This document shows, piece by piece, positions 53,571 through 63,121 of a DNA stretch of 64,000 nucleotides. The position numbers and the translations under genes were made by a program. The stretch is from Haloferax sp. Atlit-12N (GTDB taxonomy: Archaea > Halobacteriota > Halobacteria > Halobacteriales > Haloferacaceae), in contig NZ_PSYW01000002.1 in NCBI RefSeq assembly GCF_003383095.1, forward strand, positions 1,054,001 through 1,118,000. The letters are read 5' to 3'. Numbering within the stretch: the first letter of the stretch is position 1; the number at the start of each line of letters is the position of its first letter. Below the pieces are notes generated by a model that worked only from the letters and a program-made list of their open reading frames with translations, did not search any database and was not told the DNA's origin.

Positions 53571-53897
53571 ATGGACCGGTCCGACGCGTGGGACGCGACC
53601 CTTCGCATCGTTTTCGGCCTGTTTATCATCGGCGTCGGCAACGCCGTCGGCGGCTTCCTCGCCAGCCTGACGGGTATCGCCGGCCTCGCGCTCTATCTCC
53701 TCATAGCCGTGCCGACGTTCGTCTACGGGATGTACTACGTCGTCATCGGGGCCGGGATGGTCGTCGAGGCCGCAACCGAAAGCGCGCTCGAAGCGGCGGA
53801 GCTAACGGTCGAAGTCAGCGACGCCGACGAAGGCGGCGACGGGCGCGACTCGGGCGGCGACAGAGGAGACGACATCGAGTCGTCCGCGCACGACTGA
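53571..53897 (+). CDS. Two-helix membrane protein with an acidic tail
   Basis: A 108-residue protein with two hydrophobic segments (IVFGLFIIGVGNAVGGFLA and ALYLLIAVPTFVYGMYYVV) and a Glu/Asp/Gly-rich C-terminal tail. It converges on the M28 peptidase gene. Function unknown. Confidence 0.55.
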   Translation: MDRSDAWDATLRIVFGLFIIGVGNAVGGFLASLTGIAGLALYLLIAVPTFVYGMYYVVIGAGMVVEAATESALEAAELTVEVSDADEGGDGRDSGGDRGDDIESSAHD

Positions 53898-53906
53898 CCG
53901 CTGGAC

Positions 53907-55244
53907 TCACTCCCAGCCGTCGGGCCAGATGCCCGCGGCCCGCATCCCCGTCTCGAAGTCGGCGTCGCGGAACGCCGCGGAGAGGTCGTCGTCGTCGAGC
54001 CGTGGAATCTCCCCGTCGGCGGCCGCCGCCGCGAGTTCACGGACGATAAGTGCAGTGAGCATCCCGTGTTCGCGGACGTTTCTGTCGTCGACCTTGTCGC
54101 GGGTGTCGGCGTGGGTGTGGCCCCAGCCGCGGCCGCGCTCGCCGCTTTCGCTCCTGAGCTGAAGCGCCGGGACGCCGGCGCGGACGAACGGCCACTGGTC
54201 GCTGAAGGGGTGCGGTTCGGGTTCGATTTCGACCGGGTGGCGCGTCTCGTTGCCGACTCGGGTCGCCACCTCGGCGGTCGCCTCCGAGGTGTGGCTGTGG
54301 GCGACGAGGTCGCGGAACCGCCCCGCGCCGTCGACGTTGACGACGGCGGCGACGCGGTCGAGGTCGAGTCGGTCCGCGAGGTGTTCGGAGCCGGTCAACC
54401 CGAGTTCCTCCGCACCGACGCCGACGACTCGGACCCCGAGGTCGAGGTCCATCTCGGCGAGCAGTCGCGCCGCGGTGACGACGACCGCGATACCACAGCC
54501 GTTGTCGAGCGCGCCCTCGGCGATGTCGTGGGCGTCGAAGTGGGCACAGAGGACGAGTTCGCGGTCGCTGTCGGGGCCGACGCGACCCTCGACGTTCCGG
54601 CTCTCGCCGGGCGTCGTCTCGGCGTCGACCGCGAGGGTCGCCTCGCCGCCGCGGGCCGCGTAGTCGGTCAGCCACGACCCGGTTTCGGCGCTCACACCGA
54701 CTGCGGGCGCGGCGGCCTCCTCGTCGTAGCGGAGCGCCCCGGTCGGCGGGAGTTGCCCGGGGAGGTGGTTGACGAAGACGAAGCCGACCGCGCCGGACTC
54801 GACGGCGTAGTTGAACTTCTCCATCCGGTGGACGAACCGGCCGCCGGCGGGCGTCGTCGTGCTGGCGACGGCGAGCGCGCCGTCCACGTCGGCGGCGTCG
54901 ATTTCGCTCGGCGTGCCGTAGCCGACATCCACGAGTGGTCCGGAGACGGTCGCCGGCGGAGCGTACGGGAGCGCGACGGCCTCGAAGCGCCGCTCGTCGG
55001 GCGCGGTGAGGTCAAGCGTCGTGTCGCCGCGGGTCCAGCGCGCCATCTCGAAGGGGTCGAACTCGACGCGCCTGACGCCCGCGTCGGCGAGGGCGTCGGC
55101 GACGAGCGTGCTCGCGCGGCGGTCGCCCGACCCACCGGCCATCCGGTCGCCGATGGCGGTCAGGTCGGTGAGGAACTCCCACGGGCGGTCGTCGACCCAC
55201 GTCCGGGCGAACGCCTCGCGGACTGCGGAGGAGAGGTCGTCCAT
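53907..55244 (-). CDS. M28-family zinc aminopeptidase
   Basis: A 445-residue two-zinc peptidase. Ligands are readable in order: CAHFDAHD (His, Asp), GALDNGCG (bridging Asp), GAEELGLTGSEHL (catalytic and ligand Glu), AVVNVDGAG (Asp) and WGHTHADTRDKV (His). An inserted PA-like domain lies at about 90-190. It has no signal peptide, so it is probably cytoplasmic. The family also includes glutaminyl cyclases and carboxypeptidases. Confidence 0.87.
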   Translation of the reverse strand: MDDLSSAVREAFARTWVDDRPWEFLTDLTAIGDRMAGGSGDRRASTLVADALADAGVRRVEFDPFEMARWTRGDTTLDLTAPDERRFEAVALPYAPPATVSGPLVDVGYGTPSEIDAADVDGALAVASTTTPAGGRFVHRMEKFNYAVESGAVGFVFVNHLPGQLPPTGALRYDEEAAAPAVGVSAETGSWLTDYAARGGEATLAVDAETTPGESRNVEGRVGPDSDRELVLCAHFDAHDIAEGALDNGCGIAVVVTAARLLAEMDLDLGVRVVGVGAEELGLTGSEHLADRLDLDRVAAVVNVDGAGRFRDLVAHSHTSEATAEVATRVGNETRHPVEIEPEPHPFSDQWPFVRAGVPALQLRSESGERGRGWGHTHADTRDKVDDRNVREHGMLTALIVRELAAAAADGEIPRLDDDDLSAAFRDADFETGMRAAGIWPDGWE

Positions 55245-55382
55245 GGCACTCCCACACGCTCGCCGGGCAAAGTGGTTTGCGCCGCCGGGCGCGGCCGCCG
55301 GACTTTCGCGGTCGAAGTCGGCGACGGGTCCCGAAAATCGCCCATAACATCTAACTCAGTTGACGTGGTACGCACGACCGCC

Positions 55383-55538
55383 ATGCCTACATGTCAGAAC
55401 TGCAATTCTTTCGTCACGGAAGGCTACGTCAGGGTGTTCGCCCCGGAGGGCATGGACGCCCCCCGCGTCTGTCCGCACTGCGAGGACTTAGTCCGGGACG
55501 GCTCGCAGGTTCGGGAAGCGAGAGCGACCCGACACTAA
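55383..55538 (+). CDS. Small zinc-ribbon protein (DUF7563-like)
   Basis: A 51-residue protein with two CxxC pairs, CQNCNSF and CPHCEDL, and a basic C-terminus. It is one of the short CPxCG-type proteins common in haloarchaea. A long open frame runs into it from upstream, but the ATG at 55383 and the Cys spacing define this gene. Function unknown. Confidence 0.7.
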   Translation: MPTCQNCNSFVTEGYVRVFAPEGMDAPRVCPHCEDLVRDGSQVREARATRH

Positions 55539-55622
55539 CCGCGACGCGACCGCCCTCCTCGACCCCGCTTCGCCCGTCGATTGATAAGGCTTACCACCCG
55601 CGCGTGCGTCGAATCACCCGAC

Positions 55623-57422
55623 ATGAGTTCGGTTCCCGAGCGGAGCGACATCGACGAGGAGTACAAGTGGGACCTCGACAGCATCTACGCGTCTGACGAG
55701 GAGTGGGAGGCGGCGTACGAGGACGTCGCAGAGCGCGTCCCCGAGCTGGCGAGCTACGAGGGTCGCGCCACCGAGGACCCCGAGACGCTCCTCGAACTCC
55801 TCGAGACGATGGAGTCGGTGCTCCGTGAGGTGTCCATGGTCGTCTCCTACGCGAACCTCCGCAGCAGTCAGGACACCCGGAACCAGGAGTACCAAGCGCA
55901 GGCTGGTCGCGCCGAGGCGCTGGCGTCGAAGGCTCGCAGCGCGGTCAGCTATCTGGACCCCGAGCTACAGGAACTCGGGCGCGACGGCGTCGCCGAGTTC
56001 GTCGAGGAAGAGCCCGAACTCGAAGCCTACGAGCACCACTTCGACGACGTGCTCCGGACGAAGGAACACACCCGCTCCGCCGAGGTCGAAGAGGTCCTCG
56101 CCGACCTCTCGGACGTGACCGGCGCGTCGAGTGATATCTACTCCATGCTCGCCAACGCCGACCTCGAATTCCCGACCGTCGAAAAGCCCGACGGCACGTC
56201 AGTCGAAATCACGCAGGGCAACTTCACGAAGCTTCAGAAACACCCCGACCGCGAGTTCCGCCGGACCGTCCACGAGGAGTTCTACGACCGCTGGGCCGAC
56301 GTGCGCAACGCCGTCGGCACCTCGCTGAAAAACAGCGTCAAGAAGGACGTGAAGACCGCGCGCATCCGCGACTACGAGACCGCCCGCGAGGCCGCTCTCG
56401 ACGGCCCTAACGTCCCGGTCGAGGTGTACGACAACCTGCTCGACACCGTCCGCGACAACCTCGGCCACCTCCACCGCCACGCCGAGTTGAAGCGCGAGGC
56501 CATCGGCGCGGACGAACTCCAGATGTGGGACCTGTACGTGTCGCTCACCGGCGACCACGGTCCCGAGATTCCGTACGAACAGGCGAAGGAGTACATCGTC
56601 GAGGCCGTCGAACCGCTCGGCGAGGCGTACCAAGCGCGGATGGCCGAGGGCCTCGAAGACCGCTGGGTCGACGTGTACGAAAATCGCGGCAAACGCTCCG
56701 GGGCGTACTCCGCGGGAACCTACGACACCCAGCCGTTCATCATGATGAACTACCAGGACGACGCGGCATCGATGTTCACGCTCGCCCACGAACTGGGCCA
56801 CTCGATGCACTCCGAACTCGCCAACGACGCCCAGCCGTGGCACGATGCGAGCTACGAGATTTTCACCGCCGAGGTCGCCTCCACGGTCAACGAGACGCTC
56901 CTGACCGAGTACCTGCTGGAGAACGTCGACGACGACGAACTCCGGACGCACGTCCTCGACGAGTACCTCGAACGCTTCCGCTCGACGCTGTTCCGCCAGA
57001 CGATGTTCGCCGACTTCGAGCTCCAGATTCACGAAATCGTCGAGGACGACGGCGCGCTCACGCCCGACCGATTCGACGAACTGTACGGCGACCTGAAGGC
57101 GGCGTACTACGAACCCGCGGCGACCGACGACCACATCGCCCGCGAGTGGATGCGTATTCCGCACTTCTACTACAACTACTACGTCTACCAGTACGCGACG
57201 GGTATCTCCGCGGCGGCGGCCATCGTCGAGCGCATCCGCGAGGAGGGCGAGTCGGCCGCGGCGGACTACCGCGAGGCGCTCGCGCTCGGCGGCAGCGAGT
57301 ACCCCCTCGACGTGCTCCAAACCGCCGGCGTCGACATGACCGAACCCGAACCCATCGAGGACGCGATGTCGGTCTACGCCGAGTTCCTCGACGAGGCCGC
57401 GACGCTCCTCGACCTCGAATAA
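55623..57422 (+). CDS. pepF: Oligoendopeptidase F (M3 family)
   Basis: A 599-residue metallopeptidase that cuts short peptides in the cytoplasm. The zinc site LAHELGHSMHSEL (HExxH) is followed by the Glu ligand in IFTAEVASTVNE. The N-terminal helical lobe begins YKWDLDSIYASDEEW, a family hallmark. Length is normal. The stop is at the edge of a low-GC intergenic region. Confidence 0.93.
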   Translation: MSSVPERSDIDEEYKWDLDSIYASDEEWEAAYEDVAERVPELASYEGRATEDPETLLELLETMESVLREVSMVVSYANLRSSQDTRNQEYQAQAGRAEALASKARSAVSYLDPELQELGRDGVAEFVEEEPELEAYEHHFDDVLRTKEHTRSAEVEEVLADLSDVTGASSDIYSMLANADLEFPTVEKPDGTSVEITQGNFTKLQKHPDREFRRTVHEEFYDRWADVRNAVGTSLKNSVKKDVKTARIRDYETAREAALDGPNVPVEVYDNLLDTVRDNLGHLHRHAELKREAIGADELQMWDLYVSLTGDHGPEIPYEQAKEYIVEAVEPLGEAYQARMAEGLEDRWVDVYENRGKRSGAYSAGTYDTQPFIMMNYQDDAASMFTLAHELGHSMHSELANDAQPWHDASYEIFTAEVASTVNETLLTEYLLENVDDDELRTHVLDEYLERFRSTLFRQTMFADFELQIHEIVEDDGALTPDRFDELYGDLKAAYYEPAATDDHIAREWMRIPHFYYNYYVYQYATGISAAAAIVERIREEGESAAADYREALALGGSEYPLDVLQTAGVDMTEPEPIEDAMSVYAEFLDEAATLLDLE

Positions 57423-57814
57423 CCGAAAAATCGCAGGCCGGGCTCAGCCGACCTGAACGAGTTTGGCCTGCTCGGACGCGCTGTTGATGTGGACGTTGTA
57501 CTCACCGATGCGTCGCGAACGTCTTCGCGCACTCGTTCACCTCCTGCGACTCGTCGGCCGGTCGAGCCGTTCAATCGCCGTATTCACCGCTTTTGGACCG
57601 TTATCGACCGGTCTGGGGACGCGAGTGCACAGTGTCGCCCGCATCGAGGCGCGTCAGAAGTGTGGACACACTCTCATCTCATCCGTGAGTTCCAGGATTA
57701 TCGCATGAACTCGGGAGTCGGTTATCGGCCGTGTCCGAATTTCGCACAAAACAGTACGTTTGCCAGAACATTTGTGTAGTTAGATGAGTAACCAGCTTCG
57801 GGGGGCTACCAGAT
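57423..57814. pseudogene. Low-GC gap with traces of a broken minus-strand gene
   Basis: About 390 nt with lower GC and no intact gene. On the minus strand, 57444-57530 ends a protein with EYNVHINSASEQAKLVQVG. The neighbouring frames continue with QEVNECAKTFATH (about 57515-57555) and VDNGPKAVNTAIERLD (about 57555-57605). The three pieces read as one protein if frameshifts are allowed. I do not recognise the family. It lies between pepF and tRNA-Lys, at the tRNA 3' side. Confidence 0.35.
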
Positions 57815-57991
57815 GTGGCAGAAGAATATCTAACGCTAACGTTGGACGAGGCGACGGGGGTCGACGAGGTAGTGCTCGGCTTTCGAAAAGACGGGGAGTT
57901 CTACGAACTTATCAGCCTCGAGCCGCCGGTGGAAGCGGAAATCAGGCAACGGCACGGAGACGGTACCGACGATGAGGGAGGCGAATCGTAG
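57815..57991 (+). CDS. Small acidic hypothetical protein
   Basis: A possible 58-residue protein starting at a GTG: MAEEYLTLTLDEATG, then VVLGFRKDGEFYELISLEP and an acidic end GTDDEGGES. The middle looks like two or three short strands. Codons CTA, AGG, GGG and AAA are unlike the surrounding genes, so if real it may be foreign. It faces tRNA-Lys. Confidence 0.35.
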   Translation: MAEEYLTLTLDEATGVDEVVLGFRKDGEFYELISLEPPVEAEIRQRHGDGTDDEGGES

Positions 57992-58068
57992 CTCTCGCTC
58001 CACGTGACTCTCCCCCAGATTCAACCCTTTCGGAGCCGTTTCACTCCGCGCGAAATTCGTCGCAGAAA

Positions 58069-58142
<74 letters not shown>

Positions 58143-58228
58143 TCGAAGTCTCTTTAAATGGGGATACTGATAAGCGTTTATTTTCGTTGCCCCCTCCTGC
58201 TTTGTACCCCGTTCCCGTCCCTCACAAT

Positions 58229-59473
58229 ATGGACCTTCGCGACTTCGTGGACGCGCTGCTCCGGTTCGAGAGCGTCGCCCGCGCCGAGGCCCCGGCCCAG
58301 CAGTGGGTCAAAAACCGGCTACACGACTTCGGCTTCGACACCTACGAGTGGACCGCCGACCCCGCGCGTCTGGCCGAGCATCCGTCGTTTCCCGACGACC
58401 CCGACGACATCGACACGGCGAACCGCCCGAGCGTCGCCGGCGCGTTCGAGTTCGGCGACCCCGACGCCGGCCGGACGCTCGTCCTCAACGGCCACGTGGA
58501 CGTGGTGCCCGCCGACAGGGAGCTGTGGACGCACGACCCGTTTTTACCCGACTGGGACGACGACGCGGGCACCGTCAGCGCCCGCGGCGCGGCCGACATG
58601 AAAGCGGGGCTCGCGGCGTGCGTCTTCGCCGCGCTCGACCTCCGAGATGCCGTCGAAGCGGGCGACATCGACCTCGACGGGCGGGTCGTCGTGGAGAGCG
58701 TCGTCGGCGAGGAGGAAGGCGGCATCGGGGCCGCGGCGGCCGCGCTCGACAACCCCTATCCGTTCGAACGAGACGCCGCGCTCGTCGCCGAACCGACGCG
58801 GCTCAAGCCGGTCGTCGCCACCGAGGGGTCGGTCATGAAGCGACTCCGACTGACCGGGCGCACGGCGCACGCGGCCTCGCGCTGGCGCGGGGTGGACGTC
58901 ATCGAGAAGTTCGAGGCGATTCGCGGAGCGTTCTTCGACCTCGAATCGGAGCGGACCGACGCGGTCACCCATCCGCTTTTCGACTACCCGATTCCGTGGC
59001 CCGTCTGCGTCGGCCGCGTCGAGGCGGGGACGTGGGCGTCGAGCGTCGCGGGGACGCTCACTGCGGAGTGGCGGCTCGGCGTCGCGCCGGGAGAGACGGT
59101 CGCCGAGGTCGAATCGGCGTTCGAAGAACGGCTGGCGCGCGTCGTCGCCGACGACGAGTGGCTCTCGGCGCACCCGCCGGTGTTCGAGCGCTTTTCCGTG
59201 CAGTTCGAGCCGGCCGAAATCGACGCCGACGAACCTGTCGTGGAGTCGTTACGCGGGGCGCTGCGGGCGGACGGCCGCGACGACGACCCTGTCGGCGCGA
59301 CCTACGGAGCGGACTCGCGACACTACGTCGAGGCGGGTATCCCGACGGTGCTGTTCGGGCCGGGCAACATCGACCAGGCGCACTTTCCGGACGAGACGGT
59401 CGAGTGGGAAGAAGTCGAGGTGGCGCGGGACGTGATTCGCGAGACGGCGAGCCGGTTCCTTCAGTCGAGGTAG
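58229..59473 (+). CDS. M20-family peptidase/deacylase (ArgE/DapE-like)
   Basis: A 414-residue zinc enzyme. VLNGHVDVVPA gives the first His-Asp ligands, SARGAADMKAG the bridging Asp, GEEEGGIG the catalytic Glu pair, and FGPGNIDQAHFPDE the last His. A dimerisation domain lies at about 200-310. It removes acyl groups from amino acids or cuts dipeptides by family; exact substrate unknown. Its 3' end overlaps the opposite gene by 13 nt. Confidence 0.85.
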   Translation: MDLRDFVDALLRFESVARAEAPAQQWVKNRLHDFGFDTYEWTADPARLAEHPSFPDDPDDIDTANRPSVAGAFEFGDPDAGRTLVLNGHVDVVPADRELWTHDPFLPDWDDDAGTVSARGAADMKAGLAACVFAALDLRDAVEAGDIDLDGRVVVESVVGEEEGGIGAAAAALDNPYPFERDAALVAEPTRLKPVVATEGSVMKRLRLTGRTAHAASRWRGVDVIEKFEAIRGAFFDLESERTDAVTHPLFDYPIPWPVCVGRVEAGTWASSVAGTLTAEWRLGVAPGETVAEVESAFEERLARVVADDEWLSAHPPVFERFSVQFEPAEIDADEPVVESLRGALRADGRDDDPVGATYGADSRHYVEAGIPTVLFGPGNIDQAHFPDETVEWEEVEVARDVIRETASRFLQSR

Positions 59474-60132
59474 TCGTCGAGGGCGTCAGCGACCACGTCG
59501 CCGGGGGTGGCGTCTTCGAGCGAGGCGCGGCGGCGGAGTTCGAGATAGACGTCGGCCGGGAGCGTCACGTCGAGCGTGCCGATATCGACGCCGTGGGCCG
59601 AGAGCGCGTCCACGACGGGCGTGCCGTCGTTGACCTCGCTGGCGAGGCGACGAACCTCGCGGACGGTCAGGCCGGCATCGAGTGTCGCCCACGCGAGGTG
59701 GAGTCTGGCGTCGCCCGAGACGCGGGCGATGTGCTTGGCGGCCGTGGGAGCGATACGGCCGCGGGCGACGTGCCGGCGGACCGACTGCGGGAGGTCGTGG
59801 ACGCGGGCCCATTTGCGGATGAAGGAGACAGACACGTCGCCGCCGGCGCGCTCGGCGGCGCGTTTATACGAGCCGACACCGCGGACGAGCGCGGCGCAGG
59901 CGGCCGCGCCGCGAAGCATGAACACGTGGTCGTCGTCGCCGGCGGTGGACTCGGAGAACGAGCGGACCGTTCTGGCGGCCTCGGCGAGGCTGTCGGGGTC
60001 GGTGGGGTCGAAGCCGACGGCCTCGCGGGCGCGGTCGCCCGTGACGGCGGGGTCGCCGCGGACGACCGGTTCACCGACCGGTTCCCGTCGGTCGGCCGGA
60101 ACCTCGGTCGTTCGGCGTTCGTCGTTCGTCAT
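59461..60132 (-). CDS. Haloarchaeal uncharacterised protein (DUF7119-like)
   Basis: A 223-residue acidic protein. The section AALVRGVGSYKRAAERAGGDVSVSFIRKWARVHDLP looks like a helix-turn-helix, followed by VARGRIAPTAAKHIARVSG, a ParB/KorB-like pattern, and a C-terminal LPADVYLELRRRA that resembles a ribbon-helix-helix end. It may bind DNA, which is inference. The 3' ends of it and the M20 gene overlap by 13 nt. Confidence 0.6.
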   Translation of the reverse strand: MTNDERRTTEVPADRREPVGEPVVRGDPAVTGDRAREAVGFDPTDPDSLAEAARTVRSFSESTAGDDDHVFMLRGAAACAALVRGVGSYKRAAERAGGDVSVSFIRKWARVHDLPQSVRRHVARGRIAPTAAKHIARVSGDARLHLAWATLDAGLTVREVRRLASEVNDGTPVVDALSAHGVDIGTLDVTLPADVYLELRRRASLEDATPGDVVADALDDYLD

Positions 60133-60327
60133 CTACGAGACGGTAACGCGTTCGGACTTAAAAACGTCCCCCCGAGAGGCGAGATTCGCGCGCGAGCGGT
60201 CGGCAGGCGGAATACGAGCAAGTAGCTGGAGGCCCGCAAACGGGGGACGGCAGAGGGCGGGGGATTCGCTGACGGCGACCGGTGACAGACGGGCGGCGGG
60301 CGGTGGGTGGCGAGCGAGCGGGGGCGG

Positions 60328-60498
60328 TTACTCCTCGCGAGACTCCGAGAGGTGCGACCAGATTTCGGTACAGCCCGCACCGTCTTCGAGGTCTTTGAGG
60401 TGAGCCGTGGGGTCTTCTTCCTCCGCTTCAGTCGACGACTCGACCTCGGCGTCGGCCTCGCGGTCGCGTTCGGGTTCGAGTTCTGCCTCGCCGGTCAT
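60328..60498 (-). CDS. Small acidic protein, part of a tiny coupled pair
   Basis: A 56-residue protein starting MTGEAELEPERDREADA. The acidic N-terminus leads to DPTAHLKDLEDGAGCTEIWSH, with one Cys and one His pair. Its ATG overlaps the TGA of the 29-residue ORF upstream (ATGA). The overlap and codon pattern support both. Function unknown. Confidence 0.55.
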   Translation of the reverse strand: MTGEAELEPERDREADAEVESSTEAEEEDPTAHLKDLEDGAGCTEIWSHLSESREE

Positions 60499-60584
60499 GC
60501 GTCACCCTCCTGTGACGGTTCGAACAGCTCTGGGGCGACGTCGGCGGAGGCGTGTTGTCGGACGGCGGTGCGGTGGTCACTCAT
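60495..60584 (-). CDS. 29-residue ORF coupled to the next tiny gene
   Basis: Starts MSDHRTAVRQHASADVAPEL and ends PSQEGDA. It overlaps the following gene by 4 nt (ATGA). A TATA-like ccttatg (minus strand, near 60613-60619) lies about 30 nt upstream of the ATG, so this is probably the leaderless first gene of the pair. Confidence 0.45.
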   Translation of the reverse strand: MSDHRTAVRQHASADVAPELFEPSQEGDA

Positions 60585-60802
60585 CACCACCACGTACCGG
60601 CCGGACCCGCATAAGGGAATCCGCACCTGTAATGTGTACCCCCACTCCCGGCTACCGGAACGGGTTGCCCCTACCTCTGACGGCCGGTTTCGGGCACAAT
60701 CGCACGACTACGCCGGAACGACCGTCGAAACCCGCGTCGTGCTCCCCCGCGGGGATTGCGGGCGCCGCCCCGCATAGGTAGCCGGAGCGCGGAAGGTGAG
60801 GT

Positions 60803-61126
60803 ATGAGCGTCTCCCTGCGCGTCCTCGACGACGGGGCGTGGGTCTCCGTGAACGACGCCAGAGAAGTGAGCGTGAGCGAACTCTGGCGGCTCGACGACCC
60901 GTCATTCTGTGGGTGCGAGCTTCCCGACTTCGTCGTCGAGAACGTCCTCGACGTCGGCGCGGACGGCAGAACCATCTCCGCGAAGGTGTACGGCCAGTGC
61001 ATCGCCTGCGGCCAGACGGGCGTTCCCGGCTGGGTTCCGGTCGGCAGGCTCCGCGATGGCGAATTCGTCGATATCGACCGCGAGCGGGTCGTCCTCCCGG
61101 TTCGACGCGGCGACGACAACGAATAG
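60803..61126 (+). CDS. Haloarchaeal Cys-containing protein of unknown function
   Basis: A 107-residue protein with two Cys pairs: CGCELPDF in the middle and CIACGQTG further on, together a likely zinc site. Beta strands surround it. It precedes the nitrite/sulfite reductase gene on the same strand by about 90 nt and may be linked to it, though there is no direct evidence. Confidence 0.55.
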   Translation: MSVSLRVLDDGAWVSVNDAREVSVSELWRLDDPSFCGCELPDFVVENVLDVGADGRTISAKVYGQCIACGQTGVPGWVPVGRLRDGEFVDIDRERVVLPVRRGDDNE

Positions 61127-61214
61127 GCAACATTCTCCTCTTTTGGGCAGCACCGGGAAGGGTTGACGGTACGCTCGGGGCCTTACGTGGGCACGTATAT
61201 GGACATTCATACGA

Positions 61215-62993
61215 ATGCCCACGGACGTCGAACGCTGGAAGTCGGAGGTCTACGGTAACGAGATACGAGAGCACCTGCTCGAATTCGCCGAGCAGGGCTG
61301 GGACACCATCCCGGAAGACGAGCGAGACGCCTGGTTCGAGCGCTTCAAATGGTGGGGTCTGTACCACCAGCGCAACGGCCAAGAGTCGTACTTCATGATG
61401 CGCATCGGGACGCCGAACGGCGTGCTGACGCCCGGCCAGACCGAAGTCGTCGCGGAGGTCGCCGACGAGTACGCCCGCGGCCCCGCCGAGAACCCCATCT
61501 TCGGCAACGGCTACGTCGACTGGACGACCCGCCAGTCGATTCAGCTCCACTGGATCAAACTGGAGGACATCCCGGAAATCTTCGAGAAGCTCGAATCGGT
61601 CGGCCTCTCGACGCAACAGGCCTGTGGTGACTCGTGGCGGAACATCGTCGGCTGTCCCGTCGCCGGCAAGGACAAACACGAGCACGTCGACGCGCTCCCC
61701 GTCGCGATGGAGCTCAACGAGACGTTCAAAGGCAACGACGACCACTCGAACCTCCCGCGGAAGTGGAAGGTCTCTGTCACCGGCTGCCGCGAAGGCTGCG
61801 GACAGGGCGACATCAACGACCTCGCGCTCGAACCCGCGACCAAGGAGATAGACGGCGAGGAGACGAAGGGCTTCAACATCCGCATCGGCGGCGGCCTCTC
61901 GCGTAACGAGCCGCGACTCGCCCGCGACATCGACGTGTTCGTGACGCCCGAGCAGGCGGCCGAGGTCTCGGGAGCCATCTCCGCGCTGTTCCGCGAGAAC
62001 GGCGACCGCGACAACCGCTACAACGCCCGCATCAAGTTCCTGATGGACGAGTGGGGCGCGGAGAAGTTCCGCAACGTCCTCCAAGAGGAGTTCGTCGACT
62101 TCGAACTGGAGACCGCCGGCGACGACCTGCGCTCGGAGTACTCCTACAACTCCGGCTACGCCGACGGTGGCCACTCCGACCACGTCGGCATCCACGAGCA
62201 GGCCGACGGCAACTACTACGTCGGACTCGACGTCCTCGTCGGCCGCATGGGCGTCGACGACACGAAGGAACTCGCCCGCGTCGCCGACGAGTACGGCTCC
62301 GGCGAGGTTCGCATCACGCAGCGCCAGAACGTCATCATCACCGACGTTCCCGAGGAGAAGCTCGACGCGCTGCAGGACGAGGACCTCCTCGACCACTACT
62401 CGCCCGACCCGCACCCGTTCATGCGCGGCTCCATCGCCTGTACGGGCACCGAGTTCTGTTCGCTCTCCATCGTGGAGACGAAGAACCGGCAGGTCCGCTA
62501 CGCCCGCTGGCTCAAGGAGAACGTCGAACTCCCCGCCGGCGTCGAGGACTTCCACATCCACCTCTCGGGCTGTACGGCCTCCTGCGCGCAGCCGCAGATT
62601 GCCGATATCAGCCTCCGCGGCATGAAGACCCGCAAGGACGGCGAGCCGGTCGAGGCGCTCGACATCGGCCTCGGCGGCGGCCTCGGCGAGAACCCGAACT
62701 TCGCCGAGTGGGTCACCCAGCGCGTCCCCGTCGACGAGGTGCCGGGTGCCATCAAGAACCTGCTCGCGAACTTCGAGGAGCGCCGCGAGGGCGACGAGAC
62801 GTTCCGCGAGTTCGTCGCCCGGACGGACGAGGAGGACCTCGCCGAACTGGTCGAACCCGAAGAGACCAGCTACGAGGACCCGATGATGCACAACACGAAG
62901 CGCACGTGGTACCCCTACGCCGAAGACGACTCGATGGACGCGAGTCCCGCGCCGACCCACGGCGACGGCACGCCCATCACGAGCGACGACTGA
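61215..62993 (+). CDS. Siroheme nitrite/sulfite reductase, ferredoxin-dependent type
   Basis: A 592-residue assimilatory reductase in two ferredoxin-like/siroheme half-repeats. The 4Fe-4S and siroheme site is CTGTEFCSLS followed by GCTASCAQPQ, matching the C-x5-C...C-x3-C pattern. The first half has CGDSWRNIVGCPVAG and GCREGCGQGDIND, the matching non-cluster half. It reduces nitrite to ammonia or sulfite to sulfide; sequence alone does not decide. No nitrate transporter or nitrate reductase gene is nearby, which leans to sulfite. Confidence 0.85.
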   Translation: MPTDVERWKSEVYGNEIREHLLEFAEQGWDTIPEDERDAWFERFKWWGLYHQRNGQESYFMMRIGTPNGVLTPGQTEVVAEVADEYARGPAENPIFGNGYVDWTTRQSIQLHWIKLEDIPEIFEKLESVGLSTQQACGDSWRNIVGCPVAGKDKHEHVDALPVAMELNETFKGNDDHSNLPRKWKVSVTGCREGCGQGDINDLALEPATKEIDGEETKGFNIRIGGGLSRNEPRLARDIDVFVTPEQAAEVSGAISALFRENGDRDNRYNARIKFLMDEWGAEKFRNVLQEEFVDFELETAGDDLRSEYSYNSGYADGGHSDHVGIHEQADGNYYVGLDVLVGRMGVDDTKELARVADEYGSGEVRITQRQNVIITDVPEEKLDALQDEDLLDHYSPDPHPFMRGSIACTGTEFCSLSIVETKNRQVRYARWLKENVELPAGVEDFHIHLSGCTASCAQPQIADISLRGMKTRKDGEPVEALDIGLGGGLGENPNFAEWVTQRVPVDEVPGAIKNLLANFEERREGDETFREFVARTDEEDLAELVEPEETSYEDPMMHNTKRTWYPYAEDDSMDASPAPTHGDGTPITSDD

Positions 62994-63121
62994 GCCGACC
63001 GTTTCCGGCTGGTGACCGACCGCGACCGCCGCGTTCGTCGTCACCTCCGGACACTTGCCCGCGTCGGTGACGACTCGCCGCCGCGCTACCTATTTACGAC
63101 GACACCATACACTACTCACAG

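Noticed and set aside
60708-63044. A 778-codon minus-strand frame opposite the siroheme reductase
   Set aside because: The plus-strand reductase has complete cofactor motifs, and the minus frame has no recognisable domain.
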